A DNA stretch of 64,000 nucleotides, from assembly GCA_034925865.1 (NCBI GenBank), contig JAYFRN010000011.1, positions 1 to 64,000 on the forward strand, written 5' to 3'. The stretch comes from Oscillospiraceae bacterium (GTDB lineage: Bacteria > Bacillota > Clostridia > Oscillospirales > SIG627). Position numbers and translations under genes: made by a program. The notes below the pieces were generated by a model. The model was not told the origin of the DNA. It was given only the letters and a program-made list of their open reading frames with translations, and did no database searches. Shown piece after piece: positions 36,452-44,536 of this stretch. The stretch's first letter is position 1; each line of letters starts with the position of its first letter.

Positions 36452-37531
36452 TTATATGTCTCCTTTACACTTCGCGGTAAATTCGTCGTATATCCATCCG
36501 GTTGTATGTTCATTTGACGTATTATCCGGTCGGTATTGAACCGTTTCAAGCGGATATCCGCGATACCGGATTGCCTCCGGAGTGAGATCGCTAAGATTTA
36601 TCTGTGTTATCTCGCCGACAAGGCGGGGGATCGAATTGTTCTTTACCGTATATCCGTGATTTTGATCCGTTACATATATACGTGATTTTACGGGACACAG
36701 CACGGAATAATTCTGACCGCGATGGCCGGAATTCAACTCTTCCGTTTCGGCTCCCAATGCCGCGGCACATATAATATGTCCGAAACCTACGGCAATGGTG
36801 TTTATTTTTAATTCAATTATTTCTTTAATGTTGTTTTTTAAGCTATCAGATATACCGGCCGCTTCGCTGCCGTCAGAAATAATGATTCCGTATGGATTCA
36901 ATGCGCAGATCATTTGGGCGCTGTATGTACGGGGTACGACGGTGACACGCATGTTCCTTGTCGTCATCGCTTCCGCTTCTCTTGCCGCTCCGCCTAAATT
37001 ATATATCACAATATGCCTGTTGCCATTTCCGGACGAAACGCTTGATTCCGTCTCTGATAAAACAACAGGTTTAGCATTATTGAAAAGAGATATGATTTCC
37101 GTAAGCTTATCTTTTTTTGTGATATCCTCGGTTGTAACGGCTGCGCGTATCCGCCCAAAACGCGCGATACGGCGCGCAAGAGCCCGGGTATCTATCCCGG
37201 CGACAGCAGGAACGCAATGTCTGCAAAGATATTCTGATAATGTATAACCACATCTGTAATTACTCGGCGCGGAACATATATCATGGGTAATCAAAGCGGC
37301 GGATCGGATCGGTATATCCATATCCTCAGCTTTTATCCCGACATTTCCTGTCATGGGGTTTGTCAGCATAGTTATGTATCCTTCGCTTGCCGCGTCGGTT
37401 ATAACATTCCGATAACCGAAAACACTGCTATTGCATGAGATTTCACCGAAAGCGGTTCCCTGTGCGCCGCAGCTTTCACACGGAAATATTTCATTTTCGG
37501 AAAATATCAGATAAGCTTTTATTTTTGACAC
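36452..37531 (-). CDS. carA: Carbamoyl-phosphate synthase small-chain homologue lacking the glutaminase Cys-His pair
   Basis: The 359-residue chain has the CarA-specific N-terminal domain (GEISCNSSVFGYRNVITDA, TNPMTGNVG, AGIDTRALARRI) and a class I glutamine amidotransferase domain. In the latter GICLGHQ reads AVGFGHI, so the nucleophile Cys is Gly249, and the catalytic HPE in 'VQYHPE' reads VQYRPD (Arg334, Asp336). GHRGQN and DQNHGY, which shape the pocket, remain. It should not hydrolyse glutamine; ammonia would have to come from elsewhere. The GTG start is uncertain because GGGGG abuts it. It overlaps pyrF by 13 bases and leaves one base before carB. Confidence 0.85.
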   Translation of the reverse strand: MSKIKAYLIFSENEIFPCESCGAQGTAFGEISCNSSVFGYRNVITDAASEGYITMLTNPMTGNVGIKAEDMDIPIRSAALITHDICSAPSNYRCGYTLSEYLCRHCVPAVAGIDTRALARRIARFGRIRAAVTTEDITKKDKLTEIISLFNNAKPVVLSETESSVSSGNGNRHIVIYNLGGAAREAEAMTTRNMRVTVVPRTYSAQMICALNPYGIIISDGSEAAGISDSLKNNIKEIIELKINTIAVGFGHIICAAALGAETEELNSGHRGQNYSVLCPVKSRIYVTDQNHGYTVKNNSIPRLVGEITQINLSDLTPEAIRYRGYPLETVQYRPDNTSNEHTTGWIYDEFTAKCKGDI

Positions 37532-38448
37532 CCCCTGAATTTATTTATATCGTTTTTCATATCCAAAGCCGCGTCTCTGGCGGCGGTTTTATAATCTCCT
37601 CCGAGCTTTTTATATGCGCATATAAGTCCGCGCGATGAATTCACGACAGCTCCCAGACCGTTTTTATCAAACGCTCCGGCGATGTCCTCTCCCTTTGCTC
37701 CCTGCGCGCCGTATCCGGGGACAAGAAGAAATACACCGGGAAGAACATCCCTGATTTCTTTCAGCTGTTCCGGATATGTCGCGCCCGCGACGGCTCCTAC
37801 AGCCCGGTATCCTCCGCTCTTTCGCGTTTGATTTGCCCATTCCTTGACAAGCATCGCGCAGCGCATATACAGCGGCATCTTTTCTCCGTTATACTCAGTC
37901 TCAATGTCCTGCAACTCTCCGGAAGAAGGATTGCTCGTTTTCACAAGAGCGAATATCATCTTGCCGTTTTCATTGCAGTCATTTAAAAACGGTTTTATCC
38001 CGTCGCTTCCGAGATATGGGTTCACCGTAAGCGCATCCGCATAAAACGGAGACATTTTTTTACCGAATATGTCTGTTTTGCCGAGATATGCATTAGAATA
38101 TGCCTCGGCGGTAGAGCCGATATCTCCGCGTTTTGCGTCCAGTATTACATACATACCGCATTTTTTCGCATATGCAGCCGTATTCCTAAGCGCTTCCAAA
38201 CCGTGAATTCCATACATCTCATAAAAAGCCGATTGCGGTTTTACACATGGAATTATATCGCATACCGCATCGATCAGCCCCTTATTAAACTCGAATATCG
38301 CTTCTCCAGCGGCACGGAACCCCGGACCGTATTTTTTTACGGAACTATCGAGTATTTCTTCCGGAATATATTCAAGTTTTGGATCAAGTCCGATTACGGT
38401 AGGATTATTTTTTTCGCTTATTGCTTTGATTAGTGCTCTTACAGACAT
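37519..38448 (-). CDS. pyrF: Orotidine 5'-phosphate decarboxylase (type 2)
   Basis: It converts OMP to UMP, the last step of UMP synthesis. The catalytic Lys-Asp motif VILDAKRGDIGSTAEAYS is intact, as are VIGLDPKLEYIPE at the N-terminus, NPYLGSDGIKPF and the phosphate-binding VPGYGAQGAKGED. The length of 309 fits the longer type 2 (PyrF-UMPS-like) group. It is the first gene of the pyrF-carA-carB run on the minus strand. Confidence 0.93.
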   Translation of the reverse strand: MSVRALIKAISEKNNPTVIGLDPKLEYIPEEILDSSVKKYGPGFRAAGEAIFEFNKGLIDAVCDIIPCVKPQSAFYEMYGIHGLEALRNTAAYAKKCGMYVILDAKRGDIGSTAEAYSNAYLGKTDIFGKKMSPFYADALTVNPYLGSDGIKPFLNDCNENGKMIFALVKTSNPSSGELQDIETEYNGEKMPLYMRCAMLVKEWANQTRKSGGYRAVGAVAGATYPEQLKEIRDVLPGVFLLVPGYGAQGAKGEDIAGAFDKNGLGAVVNSSRGLICAYKKLGGDYKTAARDAALDMKNDINKFRGCQK

Positions 38449-38489
38449 ATTTTTCTCCCGGTATAATTATTTATGTTTTTTATTAACTC

Positions 38490-38576
38490 GGCATTTAAAT
38501 AATTACCGCTTAAAGAGAGAAAAGACTCTGGTATATGGGCTTTTCTCTCTTATAAAACACGACTTATTTAAATGCC
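38490..38576. repeat. Palindromic intergenic element, copy 4 (best-preserved)
   Basis: The outer inverted repeat GGCATTTAAATAA / TTATTTAAATGCC (13 of 13 bases) encloses the inner stem AAGAGAGAAAAG / CTTTTCTCTCTT with loop ACTCTGGTATATGGG. The 3' flank GTTTTAATAA matches copies 1 and 7. It lies between pyrC and pyrF. Confidence 0.85.
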
Positions 38577-38584
38577 GTTTTAAT

Positions 38585-38650
38585 AATTGCCGCTCTCTAT
38601 GAGAGAAAACTTTGGTATACAGGCTTTTCTCATATTGTTCGGCTGCAATT
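38585..38650. repeat. Palindromic intergenic element, copy 5
   Basis: It follows copy 4 almost directly. Outer AATTGC / GCAATT and inner TGAGAGAAAAC...CTTTTCTCA flank a loop TTTGGTATACAGG that resembles the loop of copy 4. Together they form a tandem pair. Confidence 0.65.
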
Positions 38651-38666
38651 TAAGCTAAATAATGAC

Positions 38667-39908
38667 TTATATTTGATTATTTATTTTTTTTCCGAACGCA
38701 TATCCGACCGGTCTGCCGAAAAGAGAAACACCTTCAAATACCGAATTATGAGATTTTGATTTACCGTGTGAGGCCGTATAAACAAATTCATTTTCCGTAT
38801 CGAATAATGCGACTCTGCAGCCTGAATCAAGGTTCAAGGGTTTTATTCCGAAAAGCCTTCTCGGAAAATCGCTCATCAAACATATAAGCCGCGTAAACGT
38901 AATATATCCGCTCTTTACAAGAGCGGTATAAGCTGCGGCAAACGAGGATTCAAGCCCGATAACACCGAATGGCGCCGTTCTCAGCGCGGACGATAAATCC
39001 CGGTCACCGATGCGCTTTTCGCTGTCTGTATGAGGCGCGTGATCTGTCACTATTATATCTACGGTGCCGTCGCATATCGCTTCAATCGCCGCGAGTCTGT
39101 CGGCTTCGGATCTGAGAGGCGGATTCATTTTTGCGTATGTGCCTCTTTCATAAACCTCGGCTTCGTTAAAAAAGAAATAATGCGGGCATGTTTCGCAGGT
39201 TACGCCGATTCCCGCCTTTTTTGCTTCCCGTATAAGAGTAAAGCCTTCTTTGGTGCTGACATGAGCAATGTGTACGGCAGTATCTGTTTTCGAGGCAAGA
39301 GCGATGTGTCTTTTTATCATTTCGTATTCGGAGTCGTTCGATATACCCGGTAAACCGAGCTTTTCGGATATAATGCCTTTGTTTATCACTCCTCCGTAAA
39401 CAAGCTCCGGGCATTCGCAATGAGATATCAAGGGTAAACCGAGAGCAAATGCCGTCTTCAATGCTGACTCCATTATATCGTCTCTTTGTATCGGCTTTCC
39501 GTCGTCAGAAAATCCTGACGCGCCGGCAGCGGCCAAAAGCTCTAAATCACATAGCTTCTCGCCGGCCGAACCGACCGTGACGCATGCTATCTGATGCAAA
39601 TTTACAGGAAGCGCCTCAGCCCGCTTGCATATATCGGCAATGATCTCCGGGCTGTCGCAGGCAGGCTTCGTATTCGGCATAGCGGCAACATCGGAAAAGC
39701 CGCCGTAAAGCGCCGCCTGCGCAGCCGAATAAATATCCTCTTTATAAGTATACCCGGGATCCCTGGTGTGTATATGCGCATCGAACAACGCTGGAACAAC
39801 GCGAATTGAATCAGGTTCAATACGGCCGCATCCGCATTCATCATTAAACAAAACTACATCTGAAAGCTCTATATATCCGCCGTCAAATCCTTTTACATTC
39901 AGAACCAT
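38667..39908 (-). CDS. pyrC: Dihydroorotase (class I)
   Basis: It catalyses reversible cyclisation of carbamoyl-aspartate to dihydroorotate. Metal ligands and substrate residues are all recognisable: DAHIHTRDPGYTYKED (HxH and Arg), SDDGKPI, SHCECPEL, HIAHVST, KMNPPLRS and IIVTDHAPH with the catalytic Asp. The length of 413 is typical. It stands apart from pyrF-carA-carB, with two palindromic elements between, and has its own promoter. pyrB and pyrD are not in this window. Confidence 0.93.
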   Translation of the reverse strand: MVLNVKGFDGGYIELSDVVLFNDECGCGRIEPDSIRVVPALFDAHIHTRDPGYTYKEDIYSAAQAALYGGFSDVAAMPNTKPACDSPEIIADICKRAEALPVNLHQIACVTVGSAGEKLCDLELLAAAGASGFSDDGKPIQRDDIMESALKTAFALGLPLISHCECPELVYGGVINKGIISEKLGLPGISNDSEYEMIKRHIALASKTDTAVHIAHVSTKEGFTLIREAKKAGIGVTCETCPHYFFFNEAEVYERGTYAKMNPPLRSEADRLAAIEAICDGTVDIIVTDHAPHTDSEKRIGDRDLSSALRTAPFGVIGLESSFAAAYTALVKSGYITFTRLICLMSDFPRRLFGIKPLNLDSGCRVALFDTENEFVYTASHGKSKSHNSVFEGVSLFGRPVGYAFGKKINNQI

Positions 39909-39941
39909 CCCGAGTAAACACTCCTCTGTTATATTGAAATA

Positions 39942-39970
39942 ATTATAGCATCGTCTAAAAAGAAAGTAAA
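39942..39970 (-). promoter_or_regulatory. Sigma-A promoter of pyrC
   Basis: On the minus strand TTTACT (39965-39970), 17 bases, TATAAT (39942-39947), about 34 bases upstream of the pyrC ATG. I saw no attenuator or PyrR-like structure in the short leader. Confidence 0.6.
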
Positions 39971-39994
39971 TAGCTTATTCCGTTATATTTTTAC

Positions 39995-40060
39995 GCAGTA
40001 AATATATAATCGTACTCTGGTATATGGAATTTTATTTATATATAATAATTATTCAGCAGC
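39995..40060. repeat. Palindromic intergenic element, copy 6 (decayed)
   Basis: The characteristic loop TACTCTGGTATATGGAA is preserved but the flanking stem has decayed to AT-rich sequence. Confidence 0.5.
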
Positions 40061-40267
40061 ATTTTTAAATAATGTCTGCTGGACAATCATAAAACAATAC
40101 GACAGTAAGGAATTTATAAAAATAATGATTGTTCAGGTGCAGACGGCAATCAATGGATACTTCGGGTTTTGGCTGGTTTTTTACCTGCCAAAAACTATGC
40201 CGTTCAAAAACGGCATTATTTAATAGACATTAAATAAACCATAAAATTTTACTATATATAAATATTA

Positions 40268-40296
40268 TTGATTTTTCCCGGCTTACGTAATATAAT
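40268..40296 (+). promoter_or_regulatory. Sigma-A-like promoter of the isomerase gene
   Basis: TTGATT (40268-40273), 17 bases, TATAAT (40291-40296), about 38 bases upstream of the ATG at 40334. Confidence 0.65.
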
Positions 40297-40333
40297 AATC
40301 TCATAATATTACATCAAACGAAAGGATAATAAT

Positions 40334-41050
40334 ATGAAATACAGCATTCAGTTATACAGTGTCCGCGATCTTGCCTCAAACGATCTTGAAGCGGCAATCC
40401 GTGAGGTCGCCCATATAGGTTATTCGGCAATAGAATTTGCCGGATTCTTTTCACATTCCGCCTCGGAAGTATCAGGATGGCTTAAAAAATACGGAATAGG
40501 AATTTCCGGTACACATACCGGATGGGAAGAAATTGCGGATAATTATGACGATACGCTCGCTTTTCACAAGGAAATCGGCAATAAATATATAATCATCCCT
40601 GGCGCCGATCTTTCCACGGCGAAGAAGCTCGACGATTTTATCACAATGGTGAATACTTATGTGCCGAAGCTCAAAGCAGAAGGAATCACACTCGGTTTTC
40701 ACAATCATTATGCCGAATTCGCGCCGAATAATGACGGACAGATCATTTATGACGAGCTTGTAAACAGATCAGCTCTTTCTCTTGAGATAGACACATACTG
40801 GGCATTCAAAGCAGGTAAGGATCCGATTGCGCTTATGAAAAAATATGCCGACAGACTCATTTTTGTTCATTTGAAAGATGGTGACGGAGGTATGGGCGGC
40901 AGAGCGCTCGGAGAAGGCATTGCTCCGGTCAAGGCCGTACGAAAAAAGGCTGTTGAAATGGGAGTGCCGATGGTGGTGGAAAGCGAAAATCTCAATCCGA
41001 ACGGAATTGATGAAGTAACACGCTGCTTTAAATACCTCGCGAGCCTTTAA
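40334..41050 (+). CDS. Sugar phosphate isomerase/epimerase-like TIM-barrel protein
   Basis: The 238-residue xylose-isomerase-like barrel keeps the expected metal-binding positions: IEFAGFF, GFHNHYAEF, SLEIDTYWA, FVHLKDGD and VVESENLN. Relatives isomerise or epimerise sugars and inositols; the substrate is not evident. AAAGGA precedes the ATG. It has its own promoter and terminator-like hairpin, so it is a single-gene unit. Confidence 0.82.
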   Translation: MKYSIQLYSVRDLASNDLEAAIREVAHIGYSAIEFAGFFSHSASEVSGWLKKYGIGISGTHTGWEEIADNYDDTLAFHKEIGNKYIIIPGADLSTAKKLDDFITMVNTYVPKLKAEGITLGFHNHYAEFAPNNDGQIIYDELVNRSALSLEIDTYWAFKAGKDPIALMKKYADRLIFVHLKDGDGGMGGRALGEGIAPVKAVRKKAVEMGVPMVVESENLNPNGIDEVTRCFKYLASL

Positions 41051-41073
41051 TTTTTAATTTTCAATTTTTCATT

Positions 41074-41110
41074 AGGCCGCATAACCGTCCAATCCGGTAT
41101 GCGGTTTTTC
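41074..41110 (+). terminator. Terminator after the isomerase gene
   Basis: CCGCATAACCG pairs with CGGTATGCGG (one mismatch or bulge), followed by TTTTTC, 24 bases after the stop codon. Confidence 0.75.
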
Positions 41111-41203
41111 TTATACTCAAAATAAACAATATCAAATGCATGCGGCGCAATACTCAATTTTATGAAAATTGTTTTAGATTTCTTGTAATATCAAGTATAT
41201 ATA

Positions 41204-41233
41204 TTGACAAGAATAATGAATGTATGCTAAAAT
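41204..41233 (+). promoter_or_regulatory. Promoter of the four-gene TerB/BrxD/helicase island
   Basis: TTGACA (41204-41209), 18 bases, TAAAAT (41228-41233), 35 bases upstream of the first start codon. No other promoter of this quality was seen inside the island. Confidence 0.7.
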
Positions 41234-41267
41234 AATATAATAAATTTTTTGTTTGGAGGCAGTGATT

Positions 41268-42977
41268 TTGAAGGAAATCGAAGATCGTAAACCCGGCGAA
41301 ACGAGCGGAAACGATGACGGTTTCTGGAATATCGACAAGCTTGTTCCTCCGTCAAGACGGGGCGCAAAGCGTGCCCCCGAATATGCCGAATATAAACCCG
41401 GGATTAATACGGCGGAAATCATAATCGGATCACCCGAGAAAAACGAAAACGAAGTGCCTATACAAAGTCTCAAGACCTGTTGTCCAGCCGATAATCCCGG
41501 ACATAATATAATTTTTAAAGACAGCAATATTCTTATTGATGCCGACATATGTCCTTATGTATCCCCGACGGAACGCGAACGCGGATTTTTAAGGATGGCG
41601 CGCATTTCCTACCGTAAATCGTCATCCCCTTCCGCAGTTCATTTTCCGATGTATTCATTTTCGCCGGTTTATGCCGATATGAATTCCGCACAGCTGAACT
41701 GGTATTACAGTTGGCGCGAGCGGTTTATTTCCGGAGCAGATATAAAAACCGACAACGCGTATATGAACCTCTTTCTTTCCGAGCTTGTAAATCTTTCACT
41801 CGCGGGAGAGCTTTCTCCGGCCGATACGATACTGATTATAATGCGTTTATGGAGCTGCTTCAGAACCGAAAGTGTATATAACGATAAGCTTTTTTGCGAT
41901 ATCGTTTCAGACTTCTGTATTCTTACCCGGACACCGCTTCCCTTTGAAAAAATTGGCGAAATAATCTGTTCAATCAAAACACGCGGGACGCCGCTTATAT
42001 ACGGTCTATATATTTTTGATTACCTTCTGACACATCCCTTAATCCATACTAAAACTTCAATGGATTTTATGCTTTCAGTTATTTCGGATTACGATTACAG
42101 ATCGTCAAAGCATTACGCGGAAAACAGCGAATACGCGGCAAAGCTCTCCGCGGTTATTCTGAAATTTACCAGAAGCGGAATTTTTTCTTATGATCAATCC
42201 GGCGATTATCTGGGCACAAAAAAGCCTTCCGAACTGACGGTCAAAAGAAGAATCTTTCCCGGAATAGTCATTGATTCATCACTGGTTTCATCGTTATCCG
42301 TCAGATATTATCCTCTTCACTGCGACGAATCCGTGCGGCTTCGCACCGCAAGCATCGTTAAATATATCGAGAATAAGCTTCGCGCCATATACTGTATACG
42401 CAACAGGCTCTCAAATGTCAATATAAGCTCCGATCAAAAATCGCCGATAGACGCGTTTTTTTCGCGAATACATTCTGTTTCAAACAAACCAGTTGAAAAA
42501 CTCTTGTCTCTTGATACTGAAAAACAGGAAGTAAATAAAAAGGTTACTGTCGATATAAATATCGAAAAAGCCAAGAATATCGAGCTTTCCTCCTGGGACA
42601 CGACCAAAAAGCTTACGGAAGCGTTTGACGACAGCGGCGAAATGCTTGATTTTGCCATTATTCCTTCAATAGATTCTTTTGATGCGGAGGACGAATGCGA
42701 TACGCCGCAGGAGGATTACGAGTGCGATTCAGCAGATGAATTTGCGACATTTGCATCAGAAATAACTCCTCTTCAAAAAGAAATTCTCCTTTTCCTTTTG
42801 TCTGACAACAAAGCCGCGGCACGCACATCCGCCATAAGCGCCGGAAGCTTTTTAGAGGCCGAGGTTGATTTGATCAATTCCGCAGCTGCGGATATAATAC
42901 GTGATATTGTAATAGAACAGACGTTGGACATAACCGGAGATTATATTTCGGATTTACTTCGTGTTTTACAATCATAA
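41268..42977 (+). CDS. TerB_N/TerB_C-domain protein, first gene of the candidate defence island
   Basis: A polar N-terminal tail of about 125 residues leads into a TerB_N-like helical domain: SAQLNWYYSWRERF, then NAYMNLFLSELVNLSL, which matches the family's 'L.WY..WR...R.G......YI.L...ELIN' pattern. The C-terminal segment after an acidic linker (TPLQKEILLFLL, then EVDLINSAAADIIRDIVIE) fits TerB_C. In this frame the ribosome site GGAGG (41255-41259) sits eight bases before TTG 41268; TTG 41253 is excluded because it overlaps the site. TerB-type proteins are thought to organise stress or phage-defence complexes at DNA or membranes. The partners here are the next three genes. Confidence 0.7.
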   Translation: MKEIEDRKPGETSGNDDGFWNIDKLVPPSRRGAKRAPEYAEYKPGINTAEIIIGSPEKNENEVPIQSLKTCCPADNPGHNIIFKDSNILIDADICPYVSPTERERGFLRMARISYRKSSSPSAVHFPMYSFSPVYADMNSAQLNWYYSWRERFISGADIKTDNAYMNLFLSELVNLSLAGELSPADTILIIMRLWSCFRTESVYNDKLFCDIVSDFCILTRTPLPFEKIGEIICSIKTRGTPLIYGLYIFDYLLTHPLIHTKTSMDFMLSVISDYDYRSSKHYAENSEYAAKLSAVILKFTRSGIFSYDQSGDYLGTKKPSELTVKRRIFPGIVIDSSLVSSLSVRYYPLHCDESVRLRTASIVKYIENKLRAIYCIRNRLSNVNISSDQKSPIDAFFSRIHSVSNKPVEKLLSLDTEKQEVNKKVTVDINIEKAKNIELSSWDTTKKLTEAFDDSGEMLDFAIIPSIDSFDAEDECDTPQEDYECDSADEFATFASEITPLQKEILLFLLSDNKAAARTSAISAGSFLEAEVDLINSAAADIIRDIVIEQTLDITGDYISDLLRVLQS

Positions 42978-43087
42978 AACACACTTTGATAATAGCGGAG
43001 CATAATATTAAGTTTTGCATTAATCGCCGGCTTTTGGCACAGCCATAATAATTATCGAACAAGGAAAGATTTATTCATCATTTTACA

Positions 43088-44494
43088 ATGAATAAATCAT
43101 GGTATAAAATGATGACAAACGAAATAAACAAAGCAGCGGATATTATTAAAATACCGAGACGCGTACTCGGAACCCTGTTGAACGCTTATGCCGCCGGTGT
43201 TGTTCCCCGATTCGGATTGGAATACATCGCCATCGGAAGAAGCTCCGAGATCGGAGCTTTTTTATCTGATTTTGACGCGATAGCCTCGGGTATGGGAACT
43301 TTCCGCTTTGTAATAGGAAAATACGGCAGCGGAAAAAGCTTTTTAATCGGGCTTGTCCGCTGCAACGCTCTTGAACGGAATTTTATAACCGCCGACTGTG
43401 ATCTTTCTCCGGAACGAAGATTTCACGGTTCAAAAGGTCAGGGGCTTGCCGCTTTCCGCGAGCTCATGAAAAACCTCGGTTCAAAGTCTTCTCCGGACGG
43501 AGGCGCGCTGCCTTCTATACTCACAAGATGGCTGTCCGGACTTCAGACCAACGCTGTAAAAAACGGCTTTTCTCCCGACACTCCGGTTTTTTTTTCAGAG
43601 GTGGAAAAAGATATTTATTCGGTGACGGACGATCTTTGCTCGCTTGTAAATGGTTTTGATTTCGCTAAAGTATTAAAAAAATACTACGACGGAGTCATCA
43701 AAGGCAACGACGACGAAAAAGAAAGCGCCTTACGCTGGTTAAGAGGCGAATTTTCCACCAAGCAGGAGGCTCGTTCCTGCGGGCTCGGAACTTCTTCCAT
43801 AATTGACGACGCCAACTGGTATGATTATATAAAGTTATATGCGGCATTTTTCCGCAGAATCGGATATAAGGGCTTCATCGTTCTTTTTGACGAAGGAGTT
43901 AATTTGTATAAAATACCGAACCGACTGTCACGTGAAAATAATTACGAAAAAATTCTTTCAATGTTTAATGATACTTTGCAGGGAAAGGCCGAAGGGCTGG
44001 GTATCGTGCTCGGCGGAACACCCGCGTTTCTGGAAGACAACCGAAGAGGACTTTTCAGCTATGAAGCTTTGAAAAGCCGCTTGGAGGAAGGTCGGTTTAC
44101 CGGCGACAGAAGGAATCTTATTTCACCCGTTATCAAGCTGAACCGCCTTTCCGATGATGAGCTTTACGCGCTTGTGGAAAGGGTCATGAAGCTCCATTCT
44201 CAATATTACGGAGTTCAGTTACAGCTCACAGAGCAAAATATAGTAACTTTTCTGAAAATCTGTCTTGAACGGATGGGAGCCGATGAAATGATCACTCCAA
44301 GAGAGGTCATTCGGGATTTTCTCAATATACTTAATATAATGCTTCAAGACAAATCAGTGACCTTTGACGAGCTTGTCGGAAACAAAAACAATATAAAACT
44401 CGAAAAAGCCTCAGAGAGCGATAAAGAGAACAACGATAGCAGCGAAGAGGGCAATGACGACGATTTTTTCAATCTCGGAAAATTAGAGCTGTAA
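43088..44494 (+). CDS. BrxD-like ATP-binding protein (DUF2791)
   Basis: The 468-residue AAA+-like ATPase resembles BrxD of BREX type 2 systems: 'IPRRVLGTLLNAYAAGVVPRFGLEYIAIGRSSEI' leads into Walker A GKYGSGKSFL (77-84), and Walker B reads VLFDEGVNLYK (Asp268, Glu269), followed by the sensor stretch VLGGTPAFLEDNRRGLFSYEALKSRL. It is soluble, with an acidic tail (NDSSEEGNDDD). BrxD is normally encoded next to the helicase BrxHI, exactly as here. No strong ribosome site precedes ATG 43088, so a later ATG is possible. The gap to the helicase gene is 42 bases. Confidence 0.8.
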   Translation: MNKSWYKMMTNEINKAADIIKIPRRVLGTLLNAYAAGVVPRFGLEYIAIGRSSEIGAFLSDFDAIASGMGTFRFVIGKYGSGKSFLIGLVRCNALERNFITADCDLSPERRFHGSKGQGLAAFRELMKNLGSKSSPDGGALPSILTRWLSGLQTNAVKNGFSPDTPVFFSEVEKDIYSVTDDLCSLVNGFDFAKVLKKYYDGVIKGNDDEKESALRWLRGEFSTKQEARSCGLGTSSIIDDANWYDYIKLYAAFFRRIGYKGFIVLFDEGVNLYKIPNRLSRENNYEKILSMFNDTLQGKAEGLGIVLGGTPAFLEDNRRGLFSYEALKSRLEEGRFTGDRRNLISPVIKLNRLSDDELYALVERVMKLHSQYYGVQLQLTEQNIVTFLKICLERMGADEMITPREVIRDFLNILNIMLQDKSVTFDELVGNKNNIKLEKASESDKENNDSSEEGNDDDFFNLGKLEL

Positions 44495-44536
44495 GACCAA
44501 ATAAGGTCATTTATATCGGATCAGGAGGTATAAATC

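Larger units (their letters stand above)
39909..40333. other. Intergenic region with palindromes between pyrC and the isomerase gene
   Basis: About 425 bases. It holds two divergent promoters, a decayed palindromic element (39995-40060), an inverted repeat ACAATCAT / ATGATTGT near 40085-40135, and a TGCCGTTCAAAAACGGCA hairpin near 40198-40216. No gene is visible. Confidence 0.6.

Noticed and set aside
33268-37531. carA and carB as plain pseudogenes
   Set aside because: Both frames are full length with ribosome sites and overlaps kept, so they are called as genes with altered active sites.
39909-40333. PyrR-type attenuator or riboswitch upstream of pyrC
   Set aside because: The leader between promoter and start is only about 30 bases, too short for such structures.
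43088-44494. TnsC/TniB transposition ATPase
   Set aside because: The N-terminal RRVLGTLLNAYAAG...FGLEYIAIGR stretch, the length and the neighbouring helicase fit BrxD (DUF2791); no transposase or end repeats were seen.
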